Assembly (NCBI GenBank): GCA_948466345.1
Contig: CAOKAC010000011.1
Coordinates: forward strand, 1 to 55,772
Direction of reading: 5' to 3'
Length of the DNA stretch: 55,772 nucleotides
Source: an uncultured Clostridia bacterium
GTDB taxonomy: Bacteria; Bacillota; Clostridia; Oscillospirales; CAG-272
Shown here: positions 16,875 through 25,505 of the stretch, one piece after another
Numbering within the stretch: position 1 is the first letter of the stretch
Layout: the number at the start of each line of letters is the position of its first letter
Program-made: the position numbers and the translations under genes
Notes under the pieces: model-generated
What the model was told of the DNA's origin: nothing
The model's database searches: none
What the model saw: only the letters and a program-made list of their open reading frames with translations

Positions 16875-18959
16875 ATGGGAAAAATCAACGTATTAAGTTT
16901 TGACATTGCCAATTTGATTGCTGCGGGCGAGGTTGTAGAGCGACCTGCGTCAGTAGTGAAGGAATTGACAGAGAACGCCATTGATGCGGGTGCGGGCAGT
17001 ATTACTGTTGAAATCAAGCATGGCGGCATTTCCCTGATTCGCGTATCGGATAATGGAAGCGGCATAGAAGCAGACGACTTACCGTTGGCCGTTCTGCGGC
17101 ATGCCACCAGCAAGATTGCTACTGCGGAGGATCTAGCTAGTATCGCAACGCTGGGATTTCGCGGAGAAGCATTGGCCGCAATTGCTGCCGTTTGTAAGAT
17201 GCGCATATTATCCAAAACTGCTTCTTCAGAAATGGGTTCTGCCATGGAATGTGATGGCGGAGAGATTATTAATGTAATGGAAACCGGGTGCGCTGGAGGC
17301 ACCACAGTGATTACATCAGAGCTTTTCTACAACGTGCCTGCCCGGCGAAAATTCTTGAAAAAGGACGCGACGGAAGGCGCAGCGGTCACTGCGTTGGTAG
17401 AGAAAGTCGCTTTGTCCTGTCCCCATGTAGCTGTTAAGTATATCGTGGATGGAGACGTTCGTTTTATGACCAGCGGAGACGGCGATCTCAAGGGGGCAAT
17501 CTATTCTGTATTCGGACGGGAAATAGCTTCTAGGATGTCTCCCGTGGACAGAACGGACAGCAGAGGAATCCGTATTCATGGGTATATCGGAGAACCGGAT
17601 TTAGTACGTTCTAATAAAAATCACGAGATTTTCTTTATTAATGGAAGATATGTAAAATGTAGAACTGCTATGGCGGGGCTGGAGCAAGCATATATTTCGC
17701 AGATACCTGTACAGAAGTTTCCTGTTTGCGTGCTTAATATGGATTTGAATCCAGAGACGATAGATGTAAATGTCCATCCATCTAAACTAGAAGTCAAATT
17801 TGCAGATGAGCGGGCCATATATGAGTCTGTATATTATGCGGTTCTCAATGCATTGCAAGCGGATTCTAGGCCGCAGCTTCGCCTGGAAAAGACGATGGAA
17901 CAGCGTCTGCCTCTTCCATTTAAAACTTTTAATGAGCAGATTAAAGATCAAAAACGGCTTTCTTATTTGGAGAGCAGTGGTTTTTGTACTGTTAGAGCAA
18001 AAGAAAATGAAGAACAGGTGACACAAAGCGCAGCAGATACAGCAGCTCCTGTCGCTACATGGGAGTCTGAACTGAAGGAAATGGCGTTCCCGTCAGTTTC
18101 TTCCGCTACTCCTATGTCACCGCAGACACAATTTAGTCCGCTTCAGGCCTTTGTTCCGGTTGAGCGCAGCCGGATTAATACACCCCAGAAAATGCAGCTG
18201 CATATTGGGGAAACAGTGGAAGAGAATATTCCTATAGAAGATGTACAGCAAGCAGCGCAGATGGATACCAATATAGCTGGAGATGGTGAGAAAAACGCTG
18301 TTTCTGCTGTCGGTGAGACGGACATTCTCGCTTCTTTAAAACAAAATGCAGACGTGCCGGAGTATACGATTCTTGGAGAGGCATTCAATTGTTATGTGAT
18401 TGTGCAACTGGAAGATCGAATTTTGTTAATTGATAAGCATGCCGCCCATGAACGGATTCTTTTTGATGAACTATGCAAGCGAATGGATGCAAAAGAGAAG
18501 CATGCGCAGATTTTGATGTTCCCGTTGAAATTGAAGCTGGTGGATGAGGAGCTTTTAGCCTTAGAAGAGTACAAAGAAGATATCAAGGCAACCGGATTCC
18601 AGATTCAGATTAAAAAGCGCCCAGGCGAAGTGATTATTTCAGAAATTCCAGAAGAAATTGGGCGGGACAGTGCATCGGATATGATTGCGGAACTGGCAGC
18701 GGGTTTATCGGATGGCACAGGAAGTGTGGAAGCAACCAAACGAAAATTTTTTGAGGCCAAACTTTTCAGCGCTTCCTGTAAAGCTGCTATTAAAGGCGGA
18801 AGGGTATATGGTGAACAGCATTTGCGGTGGATTTGTAATCACCTGCTGCAGACGCCTGATAAAGAAGGCAGTGCAGTTAAAACTTGTCCCCATGGAAGAC
18901 CTGTAGCTTTTGAAATAACAAAAAATTCATTAGAAAGTCAATTTGAACGAATTACATGA
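16875..18959 (+). CDS. mutL: DNA mismatch repair protein MutL
   Basis: A 694-residue GHKL ATPase and nicking endonuclease coupled to MutS. N-terminal ATPase motifs are visible: AAGEVVERPASVVKELTENAIDAGA, RVSDNGSGI, and LGFRGEALAAIA. A variable linker follows (about residues 370-470). The C-terminal endonuclease domain has DKHAAHERILFDE, matching the DQHAX2EX4E motif with Lys in place of Gln, and the CPHGRPVAFEI zinc-site block near the end. This is consistent with a methyl-independent Gram-positive mismatch system. GAGGGGAG precedes the ATG. Confidence 0.98.
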   Translation: MGKINVLSFDIANLIAAGEVVERPASVVKELTENAIDAGAGSITVEIKHGGISLIRVSDNGSGIEADDLPLAVLRHATSKIATAEDLASIATLGFRGEALAAIAAVCKMRILSKTASSEMGSAMECDGGEIINVMETGCAGGTTVITSELFYNVPARRKFLKKDATEGAAVTALVEKVALSCPHVAVKYIVDGDVRFMTSGDGDLKGAIYSVFGREIASRMSPVDRTDSRGIRIHGYIGEPDLVRSNKNHEIFFINGRYVKCRTAMAGLEQAYISQIPVQKFPVCVLNMDLNPETIDVNVHPSKLEVKFADERAIYESVYYAVLNALQADSRPQLRLEKTMEQRLPLPFKTFNEQIKDQKRLSYLESSGFCTVRAKENEEQVTQSAADTAAPVATWESELKEMAFPSVSSATPMSPQTQFSPLQAFVPVERSRINTPQKMQLHIGETVEENIPIEDVQQAAQMDTNIAGDGEKNAVSAVGETDILASLKQNADVPEYTILGEAFNCYVIVQLEDRILLIDKHAAHERILFDELCKRMDAKEKHAQILMFPLKLKLVDEELLALEEYKEDIKATGFQIQIKKRPGEVIISEIPEEIGRDSASDMIAELAAGLSDGTGSVEATKRKFFEAKLFSASCKAAIKGGRVYGEQHLRWICNHLLQTPDKEGSAVKTCPHGRPVAFEITKNSLESQFERIT

Positions 18960-18977
18960 TTCGCGTGAGGGAAATAT

Positions 18978-20114
18978 ATGTTCACTCTATTAAAAAAAGA
19001 AAACCGTGCGCGTAGAGGTCGTTTTGTCACACCTCACGGCACTATAGAGACGCCTGTATTTATGAATGTGGCAACTTGTGGTGCAATCAAAGGCGGATTG
19101 GATGCTTGGGATTTGGAAGAGATAAAATGCCAGGTAATGCTGTCTAATACCTATCACCTTCATATCCGACCGGGAGATACGCTGATCCGGGATATGGGAG
19201 GACTCCATGCATTTACCGGATGGAAGGGACCTATTTTAACGGACAGCGGCGGATTCCAGGTTTTTTCCTTGGCTCAACTGCGTCGGATACGAGAAGAAGG
19301 CGTGCATTTTTCATCTCATGTGGATGGGCGTAAGATTTTTATGGGTCCGGAAGAAAGTATGCAGATTCAGTCGAATTTAGGTTCAACGATTGCTATGGCT
19401 TTTGATGAATGTGTAGAGAATCCAGCTAAATATACGTATGCTAAGGAAGCCTGCGACCGCACCTATCGATGGCTTGTGCGTTGCATAGAAGAGATGGCAC
19501 GTCTGAACAGTCTTCCGGGAACAGTCAATCCAAAGCAAATGCTATTTGGAATCAATCAAGGATGCACATATGCGGATCTGCGTGTGGAACACATGCAGCA
19601 AATTGCCCAGCTTCCTTTAGATGGTTTCGCTATCGGCGGCCTAGCTGTCGGAGAGACAGCGGAGGAGATGTATCAAATTATTGATGCGGTTGAGCCGCAT
19701 ATGCCTACGGACAAGCCACGGTATTTAATGGGCGTCGGCACGCCGCAAAATATTCTGGAAGCCGTACATCTGGGTGTGGATTTTTTTGACTGTGTAATGC
19801 CTTCTAGGAATGCCCGTCATGGAAATGTCTTTACTTGGCATGGTAAAATGAATATTATGAACGAGAAATATGCTCGTGATCCGCGGCCTATCGACGAGGG
19901 ATGCGGATGTCCCGCTTGTAGACACCACAGTCGCTCCTATATTCGGCATTTGATCAAGGCGAAGGAGGCAGTTGGCATGATGCTGGCTGTGACCCATAAT
20001 TTATATTTTTACAACGAATTGATGCAAAAAATTCGGGATGCCTTGGATGGAGAATACTTCGAGAGCTTTTATCAAAAGTATCATATTCTTTTGGCACAGC
20101 GCAGTCAAGACTAA
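18978..20114 (+). CDS. tgt: tRNA-guanine transglycosylase (queuine tRNA-ribosyltransferase)
   Basis: A 378-residue TIM-barrel enzyme that exchanges G34 of Asp, Asn, His and Tyr tRNAs for preQ1. Visible motifs are the substrate-binding segment DSGGFQVFSLAQLRRI, IAMAFDECVENPA with the catalytic aspartate region, GGLAVGE, DCVMPSRNARHG, and the zinc site GCGCPACRHHSRSYIRHL. It follows mutL by about 20 bases and ends at a strong terminator. The rest of the queuosine pathway is not in this window. Confidence 0.98.
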   Translation: MFTLLKKENRARRGRFVTPHGTIETPVFMNVATCGAIKGGLDAWDLEEIKCQVMLSNTYHLHIRPGDTLIRDMGGLHAFTGWKGPILTDSGGFQVFSLAQLRRIREEGVHFSSHVDGRKIFMGPEESMQIQSNLGSTIAMAFDECVENPAKYTYAKEACDRTYRWLVRCIEEMARLNSLPGTVNPKQMLFGINQGCTYADLRVEHMQQIAQLPLDGFAIGGLAVGETAEEMYQIIDAVEPHMPTDKPRYLMGVGTPQNILEAVHLGVDFFDCVMPSRNARHGNVFTWHGKMNIMNEKYARDPRPIDEGCGCPACRHHSRSYIRHLIKAKEAVGMMLAVTHNLYFYNELMQKIRDALDGEYFESFYQKYHILLAQRSQD

Positions 20115-20115
20115 G

Positions 20116-20154
20116 AATAAAAACTCCGGACAATTTTTGTCCGGAGTTTTTATT
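20116..20154. terminator. Bidirectional terminator between tgt and lysR
   Basis: Perfect 18-bp inverted repeat (AATAAAAACTCCGGACAA and its complement) with a 3-base loop. It overlaps the stop codon of the convergent LysR gene. Confidence 0.9.
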
Positions 20155-21040
20155 CTATTATACTTTTTGCTTTTTCAACAAAATTCAGCACGTCTTTCGG
20201 TGCATTAGGACTATATAATAAACCATATGGGATACTATATTCCCAATTTATGGGGATCGAAACAAGAGCTGGATGCACCTCTGTCCAGCATTCAAGGGAC
20301 AGCAAAACTTTGCCTGTTTCAGCGCAGCGGTTAAATACAGATAAATCATAAAATTGTGGGGTATCTTCTATTTGTATCTGGGGATGATTATGCTCCAAAT
20401 CATTTCTCAAAAAATCATTGACTCCCGAATCGCCTCGTTTTACCATCATCAGCGTTTCACCATACAAATCTTTTATATCAATTACTTTTTTACATGCAAG
20501 GCGATGCGCTCTTGATACCGCTGCCATTTTTTTATATCTGCCAAGCGGAAGAAAACAGCAGCGGGAAAGCCACGATTTAGAATCGCATACACCAATTAAA
20601 AAGTCGAACTTTTCTCCGAGCCTTTCAATTTCAGATAGTATTCCTTCGTGATTGTCCTCAAATGGCACGAGATGCAGCTTATAATTTGGAAAATCCTTGT
20701 TTACCCGATACCATACATCCATAAAAGGCTTAGCTGAATTGAGCAGCGATGTTCCAACACAAAAAGTTGTGTCATAATCCAGCACCGCTTTTTTTGCTTC
20801 GGATATAGATTTTTTTGAATAGTCTATTATAAATTTTGCATCATGGTAAAGAATATTACCTGCTTTAGTAAGCTGAATTCCCGAATGCGCTCGCTCAAAC
20901 AATTTTAGATCCATATGGGCTTCAAGCGCATTGATTTGCTTCATAACGGCGGTTGCGGAGATGTAAAGCTGTTCTGATGCTTTGGTAAGGCTTCCGCAGT
21001 CGGCTGCGGCAATAAAGGTATCTAAAAGCGGATTATACAT
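20150..21040 (-). CDS. LysR family transcriptional regulator
   Basis: A 296-residue LysR-type activator. The N-terminal helix-turn-helix reads LLDTFIAAADCGSLTKASEQLYISATAVMKQINALEAHMDLKLFER, followed by the effector-binding domain. GGAGGAGC precedes ATG 21040. It is divergent from a flavodoxin operon, the classic LysR arrangement, and a T-N11-A box lies between the two genes. The effector cannot be read from sequence; the target operon suggests a redox or quinone-like signal. Confidence 0.95.
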   Translation of the reverse strand: MYNPLLDTFIAAADCGSLTKASEQLYISATAVMKQINALEAHMDLKLFERAHSGIQLTKAGNILYHDAKFIIDYSKKSISEAKKAVLDYDTTFCVGTSLLNSAKPFMDVWYRVNKDFPNYKLHLVPFEDNHEGILSEIERLGEKFDFLIGVCDSKSWLSRCCFLPLGRYKKMAAVSRAHRLACKKVIDIKDLYGETLMMVKRGDSGVNDFLRNDLEHNHPQIQIEDTPQFYDLSVFNRCAETGKVLLSLECWTEVHPALVSIPINWEYSIPYGLLYSPNAPKDVLNFVEKAKSIIE

Positions 21041-21068
21041 AATAGCTCCTCCAATGTATAAACTTTTA

Positions 21069-21085
21069 GTTAACACTATGATAAC
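21069..21085. promoter_or_regulatory. Candidate LysR-type T-N11-A operator
   Basis: GTTAACACTATGATAAC in the divergent intergenic space has GTTA/TAAC ends and contains T-N11-A, the general LysR box form. The assignment is by position. Confidence 0.4.
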
Positions 21086-21155
21086 CTATCGGAAGTTCCA
21101 AGTCAAGGAAAAAGGTGATAGAATAAAAGCACAGAAAAGATATGGAGGGATTTCA

Positions 21156-21665
21156 ATGGCAGAAATCTTAATAGCATTTTATTCACGAGCCGATGAAAAC
21201 TATATGAACGGAGAGCTGACAATACTGGATATCGGAAACACCGAGGTTGCAGCAGGCATGATTAAAGAGTTGACAGATGCCGATTTGTTTAAAATTGAGC
21301 AATTACAGCCTTACGCAAAAAGCTATAACCAGTGTATTGCAGAAGCGCAGGTTGACCAGAAGCGCAACGCTCGTCCGGCATTAAAACGTTATCCAGAAAG
21401 TATAGAGCGATACCATGTGATTTATTTAGGATTTCCTAATTATTGGGGTACAATGCCTATGGCAGTTTTTACATTTTTAGAACATTTTGATTTTAGCGGG
21501 AAAGTGATAAAGCCATTTTGTACCCATGAAGGAAGTGGATTGGGGAGTAGTGAAGAAGATATAAAAGGCGTGTGTCTCGGCGCAAAGGTTGAGCGAGGGC
21601 TGGCAATACGCGGCAGTAGTGTACAAAAAGCGAAAAGACATATGGAAAGGTGGATATTGAAATGA
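21156..21665 (+). CDS. Flavodoxin family protein
   Basis: A 169-residue FMN-binding electron carrier. The phosphate-binding start is AEILIAFYSRADENY, followed by NTEVAAGMIKELTDADLFKIEQLQPYA, the YHVIYLGFPNYWGTMPMAVFTFLE flavin-contact segment, and VIKPFCTHEGSGLG. These are typical of the Flavodoxin_4 group of clostridial flavodoxins. No export signal is visible, so it is cytoplasmic. GGAGGGA precedes the ATG. The stop overlaps the next start (ATGA). It is the first gene of the LysR-associated operon. Confidence 0.93.
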   Translation: MAEILIAFYSRADENYMNGELTILDIGNTEVAAGMIKELTDADLFKIEQLQPYAKSYNQCIAEAQVDQKRNARPALKRYPESIERYHVIYLGFPNYWGTMPMAVFTFLEHFDFSGKVIKPFCTHEGSGLGSSEEDIKGVCLGAKVERGLAIRGSSVQKAKRHMERWILK

Positions 21666-22084
21666 AGCCTCCGAAAGAAATGCGTGTTTTTCCCATTGGG
21701 GAAGCAAACGATCAGTTCCGTGAATATTTTGTCGGACAAAGTTATTTAAATATGATCTCAACAGAGCAGGTAGTGATTGGCAATGTAACCTTTGAACCGG
21801 GATGCCGAAATAACTGGCATATGCATCATGCTGAAAAGGCCGGTGGGCAAATACTATTGATTATGGCGGGGGAAGGCTGGTATCAGGAATGGGGACATGA
21901 ACCGAGACGGCTTCGTGCAGGCGAAATTGTCCACATTCCGGCGGGTGTAAAGCATTGGCACGGAGCTGCGGCGGACACATGGCTGCAGCATTTGACAATT
22001 GAAGTGCCGGGGGAAAATTGCAGAACGGAATGGTGTGAACCTGTTTTGAATGAAGAATATGAAAGCTTGGAGAAGGGGGCATGA
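21662..22084 (+). CDS. Cupin-domain protein
   Basis: A 140-residue cupin with both metal-binding blocks: NNWHMHHAEKAGGQILLIMAGEGWYQEWG and RLRAGEIVHIPAGVKHWHGAA. This is the type that often neighbours carboxymuconolactone-decarboxylase-like proteins and flavodoxins in Clostridia. ATG 21662 overlaps the upstream stop and has AAGGTGG about eight bases before it. The reaction is unknown. Confidence 0.93.
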   Translation: MKPPKEMRVFPIGEANDQFREYFVGQSYLNMISTEQVVIGNVTFEPGCRNNWHMHHAEKAGGQILLIMAGEGWYQEWGHEPRRLRAGEIVHIPAGVKHWHGAAADTWLQHLTIEVPGENCRTEWCEPVLNEEYESLEKGA

Positions 22085-22407
22085 TCATGACAAAAGTAAC
22101 GGCGGGGAAGGATTCTCTAGGAGATTTTGCTCCTAAATTTGCACAACTTAACGATGATGTTTTATTTGGAGAAATTTGGATACGGGAGGACCAACTTTCA
22201 GCGAAAGTCAGAAGTATTGTTACGGTAGTTTCGTTGGTATCAGGTGGCATTTTAGATAGTTCTCTGCAATTTCATTTGCAGAATGCAAAAAATCACGGCG
22301 TAACAAAAGACGAAATTGCAGAAATTTTAACGCACGCGGCATTTTATGTCGGGTGGCCGAAGATATGGGCTGCGTTGAAAATGGCTAAAGAAATATGGAG
22401 GGATTAA
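22081..22407 (+). CDS. Carboxymuconolactone decarboxylase (CMD) family protein
   Basis: A 108-residue helical CMD/AhpD-like protein: LSAKVRSIVTVVSLVSGGILDSSLQFHLQNAKNHGVTKDEIAEILTHAAFYVGWPKIWAALKMAK spans most of the domain. The AhpD CxxC cysteines are absent, so it is not a peroxidase-type AhpD. It starts inside the stop codon of the cupin gene (ATGA) and is followed by the flavodoxin lipoprotein after 3 bases. Its reaction is unknown. Confidence 0.92.
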   Translation: MIMTKVTAGKDSLGDFAPKFAQLNDDVLFGEIWIREDQLSAKVRSIVTVVSLVSGGILDSSLQFHLQNAKNHGVTKDEIAEILTHAAFYVGWPKIWAALKMAKEIWRD

Positions 22408-22410
22408 AAA

Positions 22411-23061
22411 ATGAAAAAATTTCTGGCAGCATTTATGACAGCAGTTTTAGTGCTGTCTATAGGAGGATGTACGAACGATAAAAATAACAGCGAGATAGTT
22501 TCAAACTATGATATTTCTCAAAGCGTAGAGAATCATGAAACGAATGACAGTTTTCCTGTACATTCCCCCGAAAAAAGCGATGGCAAAACCCTTGTAGTTT
22601 ATTATTCTGCAACAGGGACAACCGAAACGATTGCAAACTTTATAGTGGAGATTACCGATGCGGATATATTTGAAATAGAACCTGAAATAGAATACACCTC
22701 AAAGGATTTAGACTGGAGGGATGATACCTCCAGAGTATCAAGGGAGCATGATAACCATGAGAATAGAGCTGTGAAACTCAAGGCTGTAACGCCGGATAAT
22801 TTTGAAGGCCATGATACAATATTTATTGGCTATCCCATTTGGTGGGGGATTGCTGCATGGCCTGTAGACAGCTTTATAAAAGGAAATGATTTTACGGGTA
22901 AAACCGTGATCCCTTTTTGCACCGCCGCTTCATCAGACATAGGAGAAAGTGGGAATTTGCTTTCCGATATGGCAGGAACGGGGGAATGGTTAGATGGGAA
23001 AAGATTCTACAGCACCTCTTTGGAAGAGGAGGTAAGTAGTTGGATAGATATGGTTACTTAA
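22411..23061 (+). CDS. Flavodoxin-domain lipoprotein
   Basis: A 216-residue secreted flavodoxin. The N-terminal signal ends in a good lipobox (LSIGGC), followed by a polar linker and then the flavodoxin domain: TLVVYYSATGTTETIANFI, the EYTSKDLDWRDDTSR block, DTIFIGYPIWWGIAAWPVDSFI, and KTVIPFCTAASSDIGESG. It should be anchored on the outer face of the membrane and bind FMN. A second flavodoxin in the same operon is cytoplasmic, so the operon has one on each side of the membrane. Confidence 0.93.
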   Translation: MKKFLAAFMTAVLVLSIGGCTNDKNNSEIVSNYDISQSVENHETNDSFPVHSPEKSDGKTLVVYYSATGTTETIANFIVEITDADIFEIEPEIEYTSKDLDWRDDTSRVSREHDNHENRAVKLKAVTPDNFEGHDTIFIGYPIWWGIAAWPVDSFIKGNDFTGKTVIPFCTAASSDIGESGNLLSDMAGTGEWLDGKRFYSTSLEEEVSSWIDMVT

Positions 23062-23088
23062 AGAAACAATTAAAGGGAATACATATGT

Positions 23089-23419
23089 ATGCAGCAAAAG
23101 ATAAAAATATTGCATGCTTGTCCAGTAGAGACAACACTTGCACTGATTGGTGATAAATGGTGGTTTTGATTATTCGCGATCTACTCTCTGGTACAAACGA
23201 TTTGGTGAATTAAAGCGCTCCATAGGCGGAGTCTCTCAAAAGGTGCTTACTGCTCAACTAAGGGATATGGAGGCAGCAGGATTGCTTAGCAGAACAGTGT
23301 ATACAGAGGTCCCCCCGCGTGTGGAATATACGTTGACATCCTTAGGAATGCGTTTGCGGCCAATTCTGGATGCAATGGAGAAGTGGGGAACAGATTACAA
23401 GGATGTTGCATTACAATAA
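23089..23419 (+). pseudogene. HxlR family regulator, broken by two frameshifts
   Basis: Read in three frames the DNA gives a complete HxlR winged helix: MQQKIKILHACPVETTLALIGDKWW (23089-23163), then VLIIRDLLSGT (about 23163-23195), then KRFGELKRSIGGVSQKVLTAQL onward to the stop at 23419. The first frame stops at TGA 23167-23169. Single missing bases near 23163 (after GGTGG) and near 23195-23197 (within CAAAC) explain both shifts. AAAGGGA precedes ATG 23089. It is either a real decay event or two homopolymer sequencing errors. It sits at the end of the flavodoxin operon, which an intact copy might regulate. Confidence 0.8.
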
Positions 23420-23421
23420 AT

Positions 23422-23454
23422 AAAAAAGAGCGATGTATTTTTTCGCTCTTTTTT
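23422..23454. terminator. Bidirectional terminator between hxlR pseudogene and clpX
   Basis: AAAAAAGAGCGA / TCGCTCTTTTTT arms with a 9-base loop. A and T runs allow use from both sides. Confidence 0.85.
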
Positions 23455-23463
23455 ATAATGTAC

Positions 23464-24747
23464 TCATGCCCCTGCAGACAGGGCAGGAGAGTCCTTGTAT
23501 AACAGCTCCGGTGGAGCGCCAGTTTCTATACAATCCCTGTTGATGTGTACCTGAGTAACATTTTCCTTAGAAGGGATGTCAAACATAATTTGTGTCATTG
23601 TCTCTTCTAGAATGGATCGCAGTCCTCTGGCACCCGTATTACGCTCAATAGCTTTTTTGGCAATGGCCCGTAACGCTTCGTTATCGAAGAAGAGGCTAAC
23701 TTCATCCAACTCCAAAAGCCTGGTATATTGCTTGATCAGGCTGTTTTTTGGTTCCTGAAGGATACGAACGAGAGCATCTTCGTCTAAATTTTCCAGTCCC
23801 ACAATTACAGGCAATCTGCCCACAAGTTCAGGAATTAAACCAAATTTTACGATGTCATGGGCAGTAACATCTTTAAAAATTTCTGTAGAGCTTTTTTCCT
23901 TTTTGGTTTTCACATCACCCTGAAAGCCGATGGCAGCATTTCCCTTGCGGCCTTCAATAATTTGATCCAGACTGTCAAACGCTCCACCGCAAATAAACAG
24001 AATATTTTCTGTATTAATTTGAATAAATTCCTGGTTTGGATGCTTACGCCCGCCTTGGGGCGGAACATTGGCTACGGTTCCTTCTAAAATTTTTAAAAGC
24101 GCTTGCTGCACACCTTCACCAGATACATCACGGGTAATAGAACGGTTTTCGCTGCGCCTAGAAATTTTATCGATTTCATCGATATAGATAATACCACGTT
24201 CGGCTGTTTCTACGTCATAGTCAGCTGCTTGAATCAGGCGTAAAAGGATATTTTCTACATCTTCGCCTACGTAACCAGCTTCAGTAAGAGTAGTGGCATC
24301 CGCAATAGCAAAGGGGACCTGCAGCGTTTTTGCAAGGGTTTGAGCAAGAAAGGTTTTACCTACGCCTGTAGGTCCGATAAGCAGTACATTGCTTTTTTGG
24401 ATTTCAACGTCATCATTTTCCTTTGCCGTTTTTTTGGCATCGTTGTATAGCAGACGTTTATAATGGTTGTATACAGCGACAGACAGGCCAATCTTTGCTT
24501 TATCCTGACCGATTACGTACTGATCAAGAATTTCTTTAATTTCCGCCGGTTTGGGCAAGGTTTCTGCCGTAAGTGTAAATGCAGCGTCGCTGTGATTATG
24601 GTCGAATACAATTTCATTGCATACGCCAATACAACTGTCGCAAATATATACGCCTGTGGCAACTGGGGAAGGGATTAGAAACATCACTTGGTTTTCTGTT
24701 TTACCGCAAAAAGTGCAGCGGCGGGCTTGTTGTGTCGTTTCAGACAT
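23464..24747 (-). CDS. clpX: ATP-dependent Clp protease ATP-binding subunit ClpX
   Basis: A 427-residue AAA+ unfoldase that feeds substrates to ClpP. The N-terminal zinc finger is [11 protein letters not shown]...CDSCIGVC. Walker A is [12 protein letters not shown] and Walker [11 protein letters not shown]. The GYVGEDVEN pore loop and the IGF loop (AAIGF) for ClpP docking are present. The C-terminal sensor-2 segment contains [11 protein letters not shown]. It is the last gene of tig-clpP-clpX, the usual order. Confidence 0.99.
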   Translation of the reverse strand: MSETTQQARRCTFCGKTENQVMFLIPSPVATGVYICDSCIGVCNEIVFDHNHSDAAFTLTAETLPKPAEIKEILDQYVIGQDKAKIGLSVAVYNHYKRLLYNDAKKTAKENDDVEIQKSNVLLIGPTGVGKTFLAQTLAKTLQVPFAIADATTLTEAGYVGEDVENILLRLIQAADYDVETAERGIIYIDEIDKISRRSENRSITRDVSGEGVQQALLKILEGTVANVPPQGGRKHPNQEFIQINTENILFICGGAFDSLDQIIEGRKGNAAIGFQGDVKTKKEKSSTEIFKDVTAHDIVKFGLIPELVGRLPVIVGLENLDEDALVRILQEPKNSLIKQYTRLLELDEVSLFFDNEALRAIAKKAIERNTGARGLRSILEETMTQIMFDIPSKENVTQVHINRDCIETGAPPELLYKDSPALSAGA

Positions 24748-24806
24748 AAGGACGATACCTTTCCGAGGTTACATAAATTTTACAGTATTAGTAGTAAATA
24801 CAAGCA

Positions 24807-25391
24807 TTAAACACGTTTTTCCACAACTTGGTCCACAAGGCCGTATTCCATCGCCTGCTGCGCGCTGAGAAAATTATCTCGGTCAGTGTCCTGTGAGATA
24901 ATTTCAACCGATTTTCCCGTGTTAGCAGCTAGAATATTGTTTAATCGTTCTTTTGTACGGATAATATGATCAGCGTGAATTTTAATATCAGACGCTTGGC
25001 CCTGCATGCCGCCCAGCGGCTGATGGATCATAATTTCACTATTCGGCAGAGCAAGACGTTTCCCCTTGGTTCCGCTGGAAAGAAGGAAAGCGCCCATAGA
25101 AGCAGCCATGCCTATACAAATTGTAGACACGTCACATTTGATAAAATTCATAGTATCGTAGATTGCCATACCTGCAGTTACACTTCCTCCAGGGGAATTG
25201 ATATACAAGCTAATATCTTTATCCGGATCCTGGGCTTCCAGGAAAAGGAGCTGCGCTACGACAAGGGAAGCAGTTACATCATTGATTTCATCGGCGAGAA
25301 AGACGATTCTGTCGTTGAGCAGTCTGGAATAAATGTCGTATGCCCGCTCGCCTCTGCTGGTTTGTTCAATTACGGTTGGTACGAGTGCCAT
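24807..25391 (-). CDS. clpP: ATP-dependent Clp protease proteolytic subunit
   Basis: A 194-residue serine peptidase that forms the double heptamer. The catalytic serine is in [14 protein letters not shown], the histidine in [12 protein letters not shown], and the aspartate in the [20 protein letters not shown] block. The length matches the processed family core, with a minimal propeptide. It lies between tig and clpX on the same strand. Confidence 0.99.
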   Translation of the reverse strand: MALVPTVIEQTSRGERAYDIYSRLLNDRIVFLADEINDVTASLVVAQLLFLEAQDPDKDISLYINSPGGSVTAGMAIYDTMNFIKCDVSTICIGMAASMGAFLLSSGTKGKRLALPNSEIMIHQPLGGMQGQASDIKIHADHIIRTKERLNNILAANTGKSVEIISQDTDRDNFLSAQQAMEYGLVDQVVEKRV

Positions 25392-25445
25392 ATCAAAAAG
25401 TATCCTTTCTTGTTTGATTCTGTCTGGGAATGGGCCAAAATGTAC

Positions 25446-25474
25446 ATTACCGCTGCTTAGCGCAGCGGTGAATG
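25446..25474 (-). other. Intercistronic hairpin between tig and clpP
   Basis: ACCGCTGC / GCAGCGGT arms with a 5-base loop, without a U run. It may stabilise or separate the tig and clpP parts of the mRNA; it does not look like a terminator. Confidence 0.4.
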
Positions 25475-25505
25475 TGAAAAACAGTATTAATGAATAAGAA
25501 AGAAA

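Noticed and set aside
25446..25474. Rho-independent terminator between tig and clpP
   Set aside because: The hairpin lacks a U run on the coding strand, and tig-clpP-clpX is normally co-transcribed.
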